DNA of 64,000 nucleotides from JAKJEP01 sp964580995 (GCA_964580995.1 CAZOMV010000006.1:27980-91979); one strand, 5' to 3'. Counted from the stretch's first letter, positions 50,901 through 60,345 are shown. Made by a program: numbers and translations. The notes: generated from the letters alone by a model not told the origin.

Positions 50901-52432
50901 ACCACGATAGTAATCAGAAATTGCCTGATCATGTTTTGGAGTATATCAACCTTGTTGTCAAAAAGGTAAAATACCGGCGGAAAGTCCGCGAAGATGTCCG
51001 CCAGGAACTAACGGACCATTTCACCGACGCCCTGGCCGAATACCAGACGGACCCGCAGCGCCAGCAGGCCGCCGAAAAACTGATCGCCGATTTCGGAGAC
51101 CCCAAACTGCTGGCCTACCTAATCCGCCGCGGCAAAAAACGCTGCCGCCCGCTCTGGAGAAAAGTAGTAATCCGATCCCTTCAGGTGCTGCTGGGTATTT
51201 ATATGATAGGTGTAATTTATAATGCCTGGGTTATTCATACGTGGAAAACGCACGAGGGGGATTTTATGGAAAAATTCAACCAGGTAAGCCGGCCGGTAGT
51301 AAAGGAAGAAACCAACGCCTGGCAGCATTATGAAAAAGCGACGGACCTGTATGTGGCCCTGCCGGAAGAATATAATATGGTCATCAATACAACCTCGAAC
51401 TATGAGAAACTGGATGAACCGGCAAAAAACGTTTTGCGAAAATGGATCCATGAGAACGAGCTGGCCTGGCAGGAAGTGGTTCAAGGCAGCCAATTGCCCT
51501 ATTGCTGGACTGAATTCCAGACGGGCTTACCTCCGCAGAAAAATATGGAGGAATTAATGAAGCCACTGGGAAAATATCGTACTCTGGTACGATTGGGAGG
51601 CTGGCGGATGCGCTGCGATGTGGCGGATAACCGGAGTGAAGACGCTCTGGACGAATGTATCGTAGTAATAAAAATGGGACGTCACATACTCTCCCAGCAG
51701 TTGCTGGTAGAAAAGCTGGTGGGGATTGCCCTGAATGCGGTTGGATGTGCCTTTATAGATGAAGTATTGTCAAAATCTCAGGTTGAACTAAAAAAACTGG
51801 CCCAAACCCAGCAAATGATGGAAGACCTTCCTATGAATGAGTCCATGATGGATATGCGGGGAGAGGTGTACTATTCCCTGGCATTCCAGGAGCAAATGAT
51901 TCAGGCAACCCAAAAGAATCCTTTAAAATGGTTAATCCCGGCCCAAGTTATTCTTACCGGCAGCGTGGAGGAAACCGAATCAAAACTGGTCGAGTTTTAT
52001 GATCAAATTTGGCTGGATACTCCCTATCAAAGCCATATGCAGGAAGAAAAAGGCACACATTCGGCTTCGTTCCCGTCGAGTATTATCAATTTTCATTTAA
52101 AATTATTGGGTCCGGCGGTTGCGAGGACAAGTGTAGCATTTTACCGAACCAAAACCTTTCATGAGGCGACCGTAACGATACTTGCCCTGCAGCGGTGGCG
52201 GCTGGAGAAGGGGGAATATCCGGAAGACTTGCCAACGCTGGTGACGGCCGGCTATTTGCAGCAGTTGCCGGAAGACCATTTCAGCGACGGAATCCTGCAC
52301 TACGAACGGCGGGGGGAGGATTTCATCCTGTACAGTGTGGGTGAGGATTTCGTCGATAGCGGCGGAGTGGAAACCTGGGAACATAATAACCATCAAGGCG
52401 ATTGGATCCTTTGGCCCCTATCGGCCAAATAA
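50897..52432 (+). CDS. HAAS-domain membrane protein, paralogue 2
   Basis: The 511-residue protein has the same plan as the preceding gene: HAAS-like N-terminus, one transmembrane helix (L-Q-V-L-L-G-I-Y-M-I-G-V-I-Y), outer domain, and a tail with L-A-L-Q-R-W-R-L-E-K-G-E-Y-P-E-D-L...Y-S-V-G-E-D. The first 90 codons are nearly the same at DNA level as those of paralogue 1, whereas the outer domains share only scattered motifs (N-A-W-x-H-Y-E-K-A, I-L-H-Y-E-x-R-G-E). This points to strong constraint or gene conversion of the N-terminus. Translation is coupled to paralogue 1. Confidence 0.75.
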   Translation: MNHDSNQKLPDHVLEYINLVVKKVKYRRKVREDVRQELTDHFTDALAEYQTDPQRQQAAEKLIADFGDPKLLAYLIRRGKKRCRPLWRKVVIRSLQVLLGIYMIGVIYNAWVIHTWKTHEGDFMEKFNQVSRPVVKEETNAWQHYEKATDLYVALPEEYNMVINTTSNYEKLDEPAKNVLRKWIHENELAWQEVVQGSQLPYCWTEFQTGLPPQKNMEELMKPLGKYRTLVRLGGWRMRCDVADNRSEDALDECIVVIKMGRHILSQQLLVEKLVGIALNAVGCAFIDEVLSKSQVELKKLAQTQQMMEDLPMNESMMDMRGEVYYSLAFQEQMIQATQKNPLKWLIPAQVILTGSVEETESKLVEFYDQIWLDTPYQSHMQEEKGTHSASFPSSIINFHLKLLGPAVARTSVAFYRTKTFHEATVTILALQRWRLEKGEYPEDLPTLVTAGYLQQLPEDHFSDGILHYERRGEDFILYSVGEDFVDSGGVETWEHNNHQGDWILWPLSAK

Positions 52433-52595
52433 CGAAAATACCATTTGTCTGCCGATGAACGCCGATTTTCTTTTTGTGATTTACTTTGTCATTTTGCGAT
52501 TTTATTTTCGTTTCCCAGCCCCGCACGTCAGTAAGGGGGTCGATTATCTTGTTCCCCGCTATGCACCCACCTCCTCTCTTGTCATTCCCGCGCAC

Positions 52596-52734
52596 AGGCT
52601 GTGTCGTAATTAAGAAAATGGATATTTTCTAGTTTACAGAATGTCTAATATTGAATGTAGGAGCTAGCTTCTGCGCCTGTTTGTGATAATCCGTAGAGTT
52701 CAAAAACATGCAAAATTGAATTACGACACAGCCT
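52596..52734 (+). mobile_element. 139-bp MITE-like element, copy 1
   Basis: Bounded by terminal inverted repeats AGGCTGTGTCGTAATT / AATTACGACACAGCCT (16 bp, perfect). It is too short to code for a transposase. Copy 2 at 53275 has the same length and an almost identical interior in the opposite orientation. It sits inside a CATTCCCGCGCA/GGCGGGAATCC palindrome. Confidence 0.8.
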
Positions 52735-53059
52735 GGCAGGCGGGAATCCATCTTCTATTCCTCTGACATTCCACGCAGCGCCCAACGGAAGCGTCATAGT
52801 TCATTCCAACCTCGCGTCGGTAAAGGGGCCTCTCGGCCCCACCTTCCTGCCTTCCAGCAGGGAGGTGTTCTTCCCAGCAGTACCTGCGTCCTCTGTATTC
52901 CCCGAAATCGCAGACAATCTCATAGGCACCCCCCATAAATCAGACTATCACCCCCCTGTCATTCCCGTGCAGGCGGGAATCCATATCTTCCCGTCCTCCG
53001 CCCTCATACCACGTCCCCATATACTATATACCATCTGCCACCCGCCGGCCATTACCGTG

Positions 53060-53087
53060 TAGGGTGTGCAACTGGTTGCACACGCGG
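53060..53087 (+). repeat. Short palindromic element TAGGGT...ACGC, variant 2
   Basis: TAGGGTGTGCAACTGGTTGC followed by ACACGCGG; the stem GTGTGCAAC/GTTGCACAC is 9 bp and perfect. Confidence 0.6.
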
Positions 53088-53153
53088 TTCTTTATTCCCT
53101 CGCCCGCCCGTTATTCCCGCCATTCCCACGCCGGCTTGCCCCCGCCAGCCGGG

Positions 53154-53182
53154 TAGGGTCGGCAACTCGTTTGCCGACGCGA
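53154..53182 (+). repeat. Short palindromic element TAGGGT...ACGC, variant 3
   Basis: Same borders as variant 2 with a different self-complementary stem, GTCGGCAA/TTGCCGAC, loop CTCGT. Confidence 0.6.
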
Positions 53183-53274
53183 TCCAATGTATGTCCCCAT
53201 ATGCAACGAATGCCTATGGGGCAGACACCGGATTAATATGGGGACATCAATAATTGAGTGCCATTCCCGCGCAC

Positions 53275-53413
53275 AGGCTTTGTCGTAATTCAATTTTACG
53301 TGTTTTTGAACTCTACGGATTATCGCAAACAGGCGTAGAAGCTAGCTCCTACATTCAATATAAGACATTCTATAAACTGGAAAATATCCATTTTCTTAAT
53401 TACGACACAGCCT
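53275..53413 (-). mobile_element. 139-bp MITE-like element, copy 2 (inverted)
   Basis: Reverse orientation of the element at 52596, with one mismatch in one terminal repeat (AGGCTTTGTCGTAATT). Outside it the host sequence CATTCCCGCGCAC is itself mirrored by GTGCGCGGGAAT, so insertion was into a palindromic REP-like target. Confidence 0.8.
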
Positions 53414-53514
53414 GTGCGCGGGAATCCATCTTCCCATCTTCTGCCCTTCAAAAAATAATCGTGCCACGGCTGTGTCAACCGTGTCTCCCATCCCCTATCC
53501 CCATACTTCTCTTC

Positions 53515-53547
53515 ACGGGGGGAAACCGGCATTCCATGCTCTCCGAG
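53515..53547 (+). repeat. GGGGGGAAACCGG dispersed repeat, copy 2
   Basis: Same core as the copy at 3351, reading GGGGGGAAACCGGCATTCCA then TGCTCTCCGAG. Confidence 0.6.
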
Positions 53548-53692
53548 GCAGGCACCGGCCTGCACCATAATCGCCGCGTACATTTGCCCCCCTCGCCGCT
53601 CCCGCCGGTCGCTGCCCCCAGCCAGAACCGCAGTTTAAAACCGCTTGGGACGCAAGGATATATCGCATCAAAGCTGCCGCCAAAATCCTCTT

Positions 53693-53727
53693 CACGGGGG
53701 GAAACCGGTGTTCCATGCTCTCGGAGC
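53693..53727 (+). repeat. GGGGGGAAACCGG dispersed repeat, copy 3
   Basis: Same core as the copy at 3351, followed about 40 bp on by GAGGCGGTGGGCCA as in copy 1. Confidence 0.6.
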
Positions 53728-54020
53728 CGAAACCTCCTATAAACCGTCCAACCCTCCGACCCCATGAGGCGGTGGGCCATTTTTTTCTTCTCACCTGTTC
53801 ACCTGACCCCCTGCTCACCTGTTCTCGCGTAGCGTATCCGACCCGTCCGATTTGTCTGAGCTGATAACCAATAACCGATAACTGATAACTATTTTCTAAT
53901 TCGTAATTCATAATTTGTAATTTCTTCTTGCTGATAACTTGGCTAATCTAGGAAACCTGGATAATTTTGTCCCCCAAAAATTCCCGCCTTAATCACAATG
54001 ACACGTGCAAATATCATTCA

Positions 54021-54310
54021 CTTTTACCACACTTTTACCCAACTTTGCGCGCCTTTTGCTATACTTTTACCTCACTTTCTTCATGTTTTACTATACTTTG
54101 TTCAACATTTACCAACTCAACCTAACCGTTACAAATTACCAAAATTCTTACCCATATTGCCAAAAATCTTACCAAACCGTTACAATCGCTACAATCGCTA
54201 CTTTATTATAGGACTATCAATTTCAACGTAAAATAAAGACTTACAGCAATTTCGCCGCAATAAAAATAAAGACTTACAATCGTTTTTAGAAACCCGAAAT
54301 AACGACTTAC
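54021..54310 (+). repeat. TTAC array, copy B
   Basis: CTTTTACCACA/CTTTTACCCAA-type units of 11 bp open the block. A CCGTTACAA/ATTACCAAAA-type section of 10-11-bp units follows, then 33-bp-spaced cores TAAAGACTTAC at 54234, 54267 and TAACGACTTAC at 54300. The strand is nearly free of G. It is closely similar to copies A and C. Confidence 0.8.
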
Positions 54311-54571
54311 AGCAGCCTACGGACATCGCCCCAGTTTCAACCCCGATTTCTGCGCATAAAAATGCGAAGCAGAACGGGAGGGGTCGTACTGCTTCGCCAA
54401 TGGAAGGAGGAGAAAACATCTAATTTATTTTATTCTTCTATAATATAGACGCAAAAAGTCCTCGGTTTGTTTCATAAAAAATCCAAATTTTGTAAAAATT
54501 TTACCAAATTTTCAAAATTTCCCCGTATTTAATTATCGGTCCTTACTTGTTTTATCTTCAATGGCAGACAA

Positions 54572-55303
54572 TTATCCCCCGATTTCCGCAGCCGCTTCCA
54601 CGAACTGGGCCAGGTCGATTTTAACACTTCTGCGGCGTCTGGTCCGGATTTCCGGCTCGTGTTTCCGGTCGGTTAAGGCCACCTGAAGTGCCTCCTGGGC
54701 GGTAGGAGCGAATAAATCGGCCCCGATCTCTTCCCACAGCCCGTCCGCCCGGTTAAATACTCCCCCGGAAAGCATGATTCGCATATGGGGCGCCGCCGAA
54801 ATCCCGCGTATGGTATCGATTAATTTCCGGATATCCGGCGCCCCGGACGGTTTTGTGCCGTAAATAAAGAGAATATCAGGCTGTTCTTGCCCTACCAGGC
54901 TAAGAATCTCATCATTGGGTACACCACTGCCGATGAATTTCACTTCCCACCCGTCCGATTCAAACAGATCTGAGCACATCTGTGCCCCCAGCTCCTCCTG
55001 CTCGTCATTTGCACAAGTTATGATAATTTTTTTCCCACGAATTTCTCGCCTCGGCAATTTGCTCTGGAGCTGATCCACCAGCGTCCGATTTATCCGCGTT
55101 GCCATCTGCTCCGTAATTCGATTAATCTGATTCTCCCGATACAGTTTTTCCACTTCGGTCATTACCGGCCAGAACAGACTGGTATATAAGATGTTAACAG
55201 GAGTACCGGTCTGTAAAGATTCCCCTAATATCTGGCGGCAACCCGCCCTGTCGCCCTCAAGCAGTCTGTCCATATAACGAATCATAATTTTTTCAAAATC
55301 CAT
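54572..55303 (-). CDS. B12-binding-domain-like protein lacking the canonical histidine
   Basis: The start is set at the ATG of M-D-F-E-K-I-M-I-R-Y (55303), with GAGG 9 nt upstream; a TTG five codons earlier is less likely. The 243-residue protein has an N-terminal four-helix domain of the B12-binding-2 type and a Rossmann-like B12-binding domain (I-I-I-T-C-A-N...F-I-G-S-G-V-P, I-M-L-S-G-G-V-F). At the place of the D/E-x-H-x-x-G motif it reads E-x-E-x-x-G (Glu 101, Glu 103, Gly 106), so the cobalt-ligating His is replaced by Glu. It may bind cobalamin base-on, bind another ligand, or act only as a structural partner. No methyltransferase or photoreceptor HTH partner is adjacent. Confidence 0.75.
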   Translation of the reverse strand: MDFEKIMIRYMDRLLEGDRAGCRQILGESLQTGTPVNILYTSLFWPVMTEVEKLYRENQINRITEQMATRINRTLVDQLQSKLPRREIRGKKIIITCANDEQEELGAQMCSDLFESDGWEVKFIGSGVPNDEILSLVGQEQPDILFIYGTKPSGAPDIRKLIDTIRGISAAPHMRIMLSGGVFNRADGLWEEIGADLFAPTAQEALQVALTDRKHEPEIRTRRRRSVKIDLAQFVEAAAEIGG

Positions 55304-55634
55304 AATATTCAACCTCAAAATTTATCTACAAGTAATCGCACAACACACTATTCTTCCCAATTTAACATTATATATAGCCGGCATGTTAAAATAGGCAATA
55401 TATAGCATATCGAAATATGTGCCTAAAAAACTTTACTAAATATCCCAAATTATCTATATTAACTTTTTATTACCATAATAATTATCAAAATCATGGTTTG
55501 GGGTAGAGAAAGAGACATTCGATTTCAGTATTAACCGGTTTTATTACGGGTAACGCTTGCGGAATGTGAATTTACGCATAGAATAGTAAGAGGTATAGCC
55601 GAAAGAATGCTTATAACCAAAACAGGCAATCCCA
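55304..55634. other. Divergent intergenic region, AT-rich
   Basis: I see no gene, clear promoter consensus or repeat family member here. Confidence 0.4.
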
Positions 55635-56504
55635 ATGGTTTCAAACTATTTACAAGTCACTGCGATAGCAAAGGTTAAATCGCCGCGAATGATATTAGGA
55701 TTTAGCGGCTGGATGGATGGGGGGGAGGTATCGACAGGGACGGTGACGTATTTGGTGAATCAGGTTCGCGCGGCCAGTTTTGCTCAGATAAATCCTTCTG
55801 ATTTCTATATTTATAATTTTCCAGGTCCAATGGAACTGTCTGCCGTATTTCGACCCTATGTCAGGATGGAAGATGGGCTGATTAAGGATTATCAGGAGCC
55901 GTCCAATCAATTTTACTATGACGCGGTAAACGACCTGATTTTTTTTATCGGGAAGGAGCCGAATATCAATTGGCATGAATATGCGGAGGCTATCTTCCAG
56001 GTAGCAGAGCAATATCAGGTCCGCGAGATTTATTTTATCGGTTCGGTTGCCGGCCTGGTGCCGCATACCCGGGAGCCGAAATTCACCTGTTTTGTCAACC
56101 AGTCAAACCTTAAGGTGAAACTGGCGGGGTATAATGTAACCTTTTCCAATTATGAAGGCCCAGCCAGTATTGTAACCCATATTTCCGATTATTCGAGTAA
56201 GCGGGAAATACCTATGATCGGGCTGGTGGCGGAGATACCAGCCTATGTGCAGGGTCGAAATCCCAAATGCATCGAGGCCGCGGCCAAGCGGCTGGCCAAG
56301 CTGCTGGAGATCGAAATCGATTTCGAGGATTTACGGATTATTAGCGAAGATTTGGAGAAAAAGCTGGACCAGGCGATTCAGAAACGGACCGAGCTGGCAG
56401 AGCATATCAAGAGGCTGGAAGAGAATTACGATAAAGAAGTATTTGACAACGAGATGGGTGAATTGAAAAATTGGCTGGTGCAGCAGGGGATCCGGCTGGA
56501 TTAG
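55635..56504 (+). CDS. PAC2 family protein
   Basis: The 289-residue protein shows the PAC2 layout: M-I-L-G-F-S-G-W-M-D-G-G-E-V-S near the N-terminus, a central I-Y-F-I-G-S-V-A-G-L-V-P-H-T-R-E-P, and F-S-N-Y-E-G-P-A-S-I. A coiled-coil C-terminus (L-D-Q-A-I-Q-K-R-T-E-L-A-E-H-I-K-R-L-E-E) follows. Archaeal and eukaryotic relatives assist proteasome assembly; the bacterial role is not known. No Shine-Dalgarno is evident. It is convergent with the large minus-strand gene, 13 bp apart. Confidence 0.85.
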   Translation: MVSNYLQVTAIAKVKSPRMILGFSGWMDGGEVSTGTVTYLVNQVRAASFAQINPSDFYIYNFPGPMELSAVFRPYVRMEDGLIKDYQEPSNQFYYDAVNDLIFFIGKEPNINWHEYAEAIFQVAEQYQVREIYFIGSVAGLVPHTREPKFTCFVNQSNLKVKLAGYNVTFSNYEGPASIVTHISDYSSKREIPMIGLVAEIPAYVQGRNPKCIEAAAKRLAKLLEIEIDFEDLRIISEDLEKKLDQAIQKRTELAEHIKRLEENYDKEVFDNEMGELKNWLVQQGIRLD

Positions 56505-56517
56505 GGGCAAGTACACG

Positions 56518-58902
56518 TTATTTCAGGCCCAGTTCTTTGAGCATTTGTTCCTTAGGCACGTCGGGTATGCCGGGCAGATTGCCCGTTGGTTTGGGCATGG
56601 TGCGAATTAGGGCGATTATCTGGTTATGATATTTTTCCTTTTTTGCTGCCTGACGTGGGGAAAGATTATCGAGCATAGGAATCGGGGTATCCAGCCAGGT
56701 GCGGTAATAATTTTCCACCATTTTCCGCATATCTTCCTTGGCCTCAATGGGCAAATCCGCCGGTTGGAGGGGTTCCGGTCGGCTTCCGCGTTTTACTTTG
56801 GATAATTCATCCCGGTAGTCGCGGGTGGAAACGGAGGTGAAGGTTACACCGGGTATTTTTTCCAGCCATTTTCTGGATTTTTCATGCCGTTTTTGCGAGT
56901 TGGTTTCGACCAGCAGTTCCTCTTTCTCAAACCACAACCGGCCCAATAGGGTACGCTGTTCAGGGGAACCAAACTGCCCGAAACCCTTGCGAAACCAGAT
57001 GTAACAATTTTCATGATCATCAAAGTCTAGAAAATCCAGGGATTTTAGATTTTTATGTACTTCACTGCGGTTCTGGATTTGGTAGCGGGCGGTATGAAAT
57101 AACATCGGATCGCCATCGGTATTATTCAGAATGGGCAGAGGGGCGTTGACGATTTCGGTATCATAAAAATCCCATAACCAGCCCAGAATATAGGGATGTT
57201 GATGCAATTCCTCCTGACTCAGGTTGATATTCTGATAATCGTAATAATCCAGTACCCTCGGAAAAGCACCGAAGGGCAGGACCGGACCGACCAGCGTGAA
57301 GAAATGAAAATCTCCGGCTGGGAAGACCCGGGCGGGTACAATCATTCCGGATTCAATACAACTAGCGAAACCAAAATCAGTTACAACATAATCCGGGCCT
57401 TTCAGCAGATTCTCAAATCGTAACTGGCCCTTTTTTTTGTTCCGAACTTCCACCCGATAAAAACTCGGCGCTGCCTGGATTCGGGCCTGAATCAAGTCCT
57501 GGGCGGCAGGGGGGAAAGTGTTGTCTGTAAGCCATTTTTCGGCAATGGTTTGGCTTTTATGTGAAGACCGATAGCAGGTGGTGAACCACTCGGCATAGGC
57601 ATCTATAATCATTATATTTTCATATTCTTCAAATAGATAATCCGCATCTACGTCTTTGCCGAAGTATTGCTGGGTGGCACGTTTGCTGCGATAGCGTTTT
57701 TCAATTTGAAAACCATCATCGATATCCGTCCGGATCATGCCATCGATCTCTTTCCATCCCTGGATATCATCCGGGGCTGGCGGCTGGTCCCATAAGTCTT
57801 CTTCGTCAAAATCTTCCCCGCTATCATCCTCATCGGAAGAATCTAACTCGCCTGTTTCCAAACAGCTATAAAAATGATCTTCCATTTCATCCAGCAACTG
57901 GGCCAGCTTGGAATCAGGCTCTTCCAGCTTGCATTCGATGCTGAGGTGAGACAAGGTTGCATTGGCAATTCGATATAAGTCGTTATCAACAAAGAATATC
58001 TTTGTGGGGATGCCTTTTTCAGGGAGTTTATTTTCGGGTAGGTCGGGTGCGTCTGCCTGTGCCTGAAATACCTGCACAAGTTTATGCCAGATGGCATTGG
58101 TGGTATCAACCTCAACTGGAACTATCCCGATAGGTCCTTTCTCCAGATCAATCAAGATTAACATCGCACTTCGCGTATTGGTATCTTCAAACGAGGGAAT
58201 CATCATTGATCCTACGATCCAGGCGCAATTTCTTTTGGGTAAAGCAGATAACGTAAATGACAAGGCCGAATCCACGGTCGGTTCCGGTAAGACGGTCTCC
58301 AAAGTTTGGAGGTGGTTTTTCCATTTTACGTTCTGGGTTGACAGGTTGGGATTCTCTATCTCGCCGGTGATGTCAACCGTGAAAATTTCCATGTCCGATG
58401 AAATGTCGCTGGGATCGAATTTATCCTCCCTGGCGAGTTTGATGATGGCGTTGACGATATACAATAAGTTTTTAACTTCTTTATCTTTAAGTAGTTGTGT
58501 TCTGTAGCCCGGTTCAGCAACCATGAAATCCGGAAACAATTCGTGCTTTTGGATGCGGCAATCGGTTTTTTTGATCCATTTTTTGCTTTCCGGTTCGAGT
58601 TCGCTGAAGGGGACCATTTCATATCCCATTATGCTGGCTTTACGCATAACTTGTTTAATTTGAGCGGTTTGTGCGTTTAGAGAGCGGAAGTGCTCAAGCC
58701 CATCGGGGCCGCAGAAGATATTCAGGCCGTAGGCTTCGCCACCGGAGCCCATGATTGTAACTGTAAACGGGAACTGGTGTTCGGGAAGATTGACCTGAAA
58801 ATAGTACAGATTGTCATACTGATCGTGCAGGGCCATTTTGTGCAGTTCCTGGGTGGCCTGGATCAGTAACTTACCGTAATAAGGGTATTTAAGAAAACCC
58901 AT
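56518..58902 (-). CDS. Large uncharacterised protein with MbcA/ParS-like C-terminal segment
   Basis: The start is placed at the ATG of M-G-F-L-K-Y-P-Y-Y-G (58902), with GGAGG 10 nt upstream. The 794-residue product has no signal peptide. The N-terminal 300 residues are mixed alpha/beta (Y-Y-F-Q-V-N-L-P, I-M-G-S-G-G-E-A-Y-G-L-N-I-F). A strongly acidic linker (S-S-D-E-D-D-S-G-E-D-F-D-E-E-D) near residue 375 follows, then a second alpha/beta region. The end contains W-L-D-T-P-I-P-M-L-D-N-L-S-P-R-Q-A-A-K, a pattern seen in the C-terminal segment of Xre/MbcA/ParS proteins and some SEC-C-associated proteins. I do not recognise the whole protein. No toxin or partner gene is adjacent. Confidence 0.65.
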   Translation of the reverse strand: MGFLKYPYYGKLLIQATQELHKMALHDQYDNLYYFQVNLPEHQFPFTVTIMGSGGEAYGLNIFCGPDGLEHFRSLNAQTAQIKQVMRKASIMGYEMVPFSELEPESKKWIKKTDCRIQKHELFPDFMVAEPGYRTQLLKDKEVKNLLYIVNAIIKLAREDKFDPSDISSDMEIFTVDITGEIENPNLSTQNVKWKNHLQTLETVLPEPTVDSALSFTLSALPKRNCAWIVGSMMIPSFEDTNTRSAMLILIDLEKGPIGIVPVEVDTTNAIWHKLVQVFQAQADAPDLPENKLPEKGIPTKIFFVDNDLYRIANATLSHLSIECKLEEPDSKLAQLLDEMEDHFYSCLETGELDSSDEDDSGEDFDEEDLWDQPPAPDDIQGWKEIDGMIRTDIDDGFQIEKRYRSKRATQQYFGKDVDADYLFEEYENIMIIDAYAEWFTTCYRSSHKSQTIAEKWLTDNTFPPAAQDLIQARIQAAPSFYRVEVRNKKKGQLRFENLLKGPDYVVTDFGFASCIESGMIVPARVFPAGDFHFFTLVGPVLPFGAFPRVLDYYDYQNINLSQEELHQHPYILGWLWDFYDTEIVNAPLPILNNTDGDPMLFHTARYQIQNRSEVHKNLKSLDFLDFDDHENCYIWFRKGFGQFGSPEQRTLLGRLWFEKEELLVETNSQKRHEKSRKWLEKIPGVTFTSVSTRDYRDELSKVKRGSRPEPLQPADLPIEAKEDMRKMVENYYRTWLDTPIPMLDNLSPRQAAKKEKYHNQIIALIRTMPKPTGNLPGIPDVPKEQMLKELGLK

Positions 58903-59059
58903 GATGCTGTTTCCTCCGATCATAGTACCTTACAAATACCAAGCTATTTTAAGCAAAAATCTGAGAAAAACGAGGTAAAAACACATATTTTTCCAAAAAA
59001 ATGCAAAAACAGGAATTTAACTGCCTGGAAAGTGAAATGGGCGGCTGGGGAGGGGAAAC

Positions 59060-59360
59060 GGCTGTAAGTCGTTATTTCTGGTTTATGAAAACGATTGTAA
59101 GTCTTTATTTTTATTGCGGCGAAATTGCTGTAAGTGCTTATTTTGCGTTAAAATGTATAGTCCGATAATAAAGTAGCGATTATAACGGTTGTAACGGTTG
59201 AGTAAGATTTTTGGTAAGATGGGTAATAAATTTGGTAATATTTAACGGTTAGGTTGAGTTGGTAAATGTTGAACAAAGTATAGTAAAAGATGAAGAAAGT
59301 GAGGTAAAAGTAGAGCAAAAGGCATGCAAAGTTGAGTATAAGTGTGGTAAAAGTGAATGG
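59060..59360 (-). repeat. TTAC array, copy C (inverted)
   Basis: Read on the minus strand, it begins with the T-rich 11-bp units and ends with cores at 33-bp spacing (GTAAG on the plus strand at 59064, 59097 and 59130). Sequence agreement with copy B is high over the whole block. Confidence 0.8.
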
Positions 59361-59820
59361 TTTGGACACGTGGCAAGGTAGGAAATTACGAATTACGAAT
59401 TACGAGTTACGAATTTAAAGAGGGAAAGATTACCCAGGTTGCCCAGCTTGAAATTGGGAAAATAGGGAGAGTGGGGAACTCCGGCAAAAAATAAAAGATC
59501 AAAGTGAAAAAATAAAAATGACAGATCAAAAATCAAAAATTGAAAGAGAAGAATTTTAACAAAAGATAACGAAGGCAGGGAAGGAGTGCTGGCCGCACGG
59601 CAGATTGGCGTTTCGGCTGGAAGCTGGGGAGGCAAGTCGGTAAGAGGCAAAGAGAAGAATATTTGTCCGCCGATAAACGCCGATGAACGCAGATAAGAAA
59701 TTATAATATATTAATTAATAAGTACTTAAGATATTTTTAAACACGAATGGGGGCGAAGGGAAATATGAAGAGTGCCGGCCAGAGGCTGGCGGCACGGGGG
59801 AAAGGCTAAGGGATAAAATA

Positions 59821-59912
59821 TGACGCCAGCGTCAAAAGCTCGTCGACCCCTTGTTATTGGGGAGCCAGAGCCGTTTTTGGATGTCGATAATGACTTTTGG
59901 CGGTTCCGTCAA
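59821..59912 (-). repeat. ~92-bp inverted-repeat element, copy 5 (family MR1)
   Basis: Inverted; TGACGCCAGCGTC left end and GGCGGTTCCGTCAA right end, nested CCCC/GGGG hairpin intact, inner palindrome degraded (GTCGATAATGAC). Confidence 0.85.
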
Positions 59913-60345
59913 ATATGGGTAAAATTTTTGTGAGGTAATATAAGCGGCGGAAAGTGGTTATATAAAGTTTCGAGTAAATATAAGTTTTTTAACAAACAAA
60001 ATAATATTTATATTTGACTATTATAAAATATGGGGTATAATTGAGAAAGTGGGATAATAGAAAAAACAACCACGGATTACACGGATGGCACGGATTAAAT
60101 GATTATAAAATAAAGAGTTATGGTTTTGGTCGTATTTGGGCAGGGAAGTGGAGGATGGTGAAGGATGAGGAGGCAGGGAAAAAATATTGTTACTGTAAGG
60201 CGTTGGGTATTAGGGGATTAGGGGAATTCGGAATAATTTTTGCGGATTTTTTAAAAAAAAGTCGGTAACAAAAAGCCTTTTGAAGCAACTGAATAGGTAA
60301 GGAAAGCTATGTTTAAGTTTGTAAATGGGAAATGTCAGTTAATTG

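Larger units (their letters stand above)
52433..54571. other. 2.1-kb gene-free region of nested repeats
   Basis: No gene is supported. It holds two 139-bp MITE-like elements in opposite orientation, REP-like CATTCCCG palindromes, two TAGGGT palindromes, two copies of the GGGGGGAAACCGG repeat, a GATAACC/GTAATTC low-complexity run (about 53861-53926) and TTAC array copy B. ORFs up to 162 codons in this stretch are encoded by repeats and have no ribosome sites. Confidence 0.7.

Noticed and set aside
53254..53742. 162-codon ORF over the second MITE
   Set aside because: It is composed of the MITE, a REP-like palindrome and the GGGGGGAAACCGG repeat, and has no ribosome site.
60041..60268. 75-codon ORF
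   Set aside because: Its start is encoded by the widespread ACCACGGATTACACGGATG-type repeat and it has no ribosome site.
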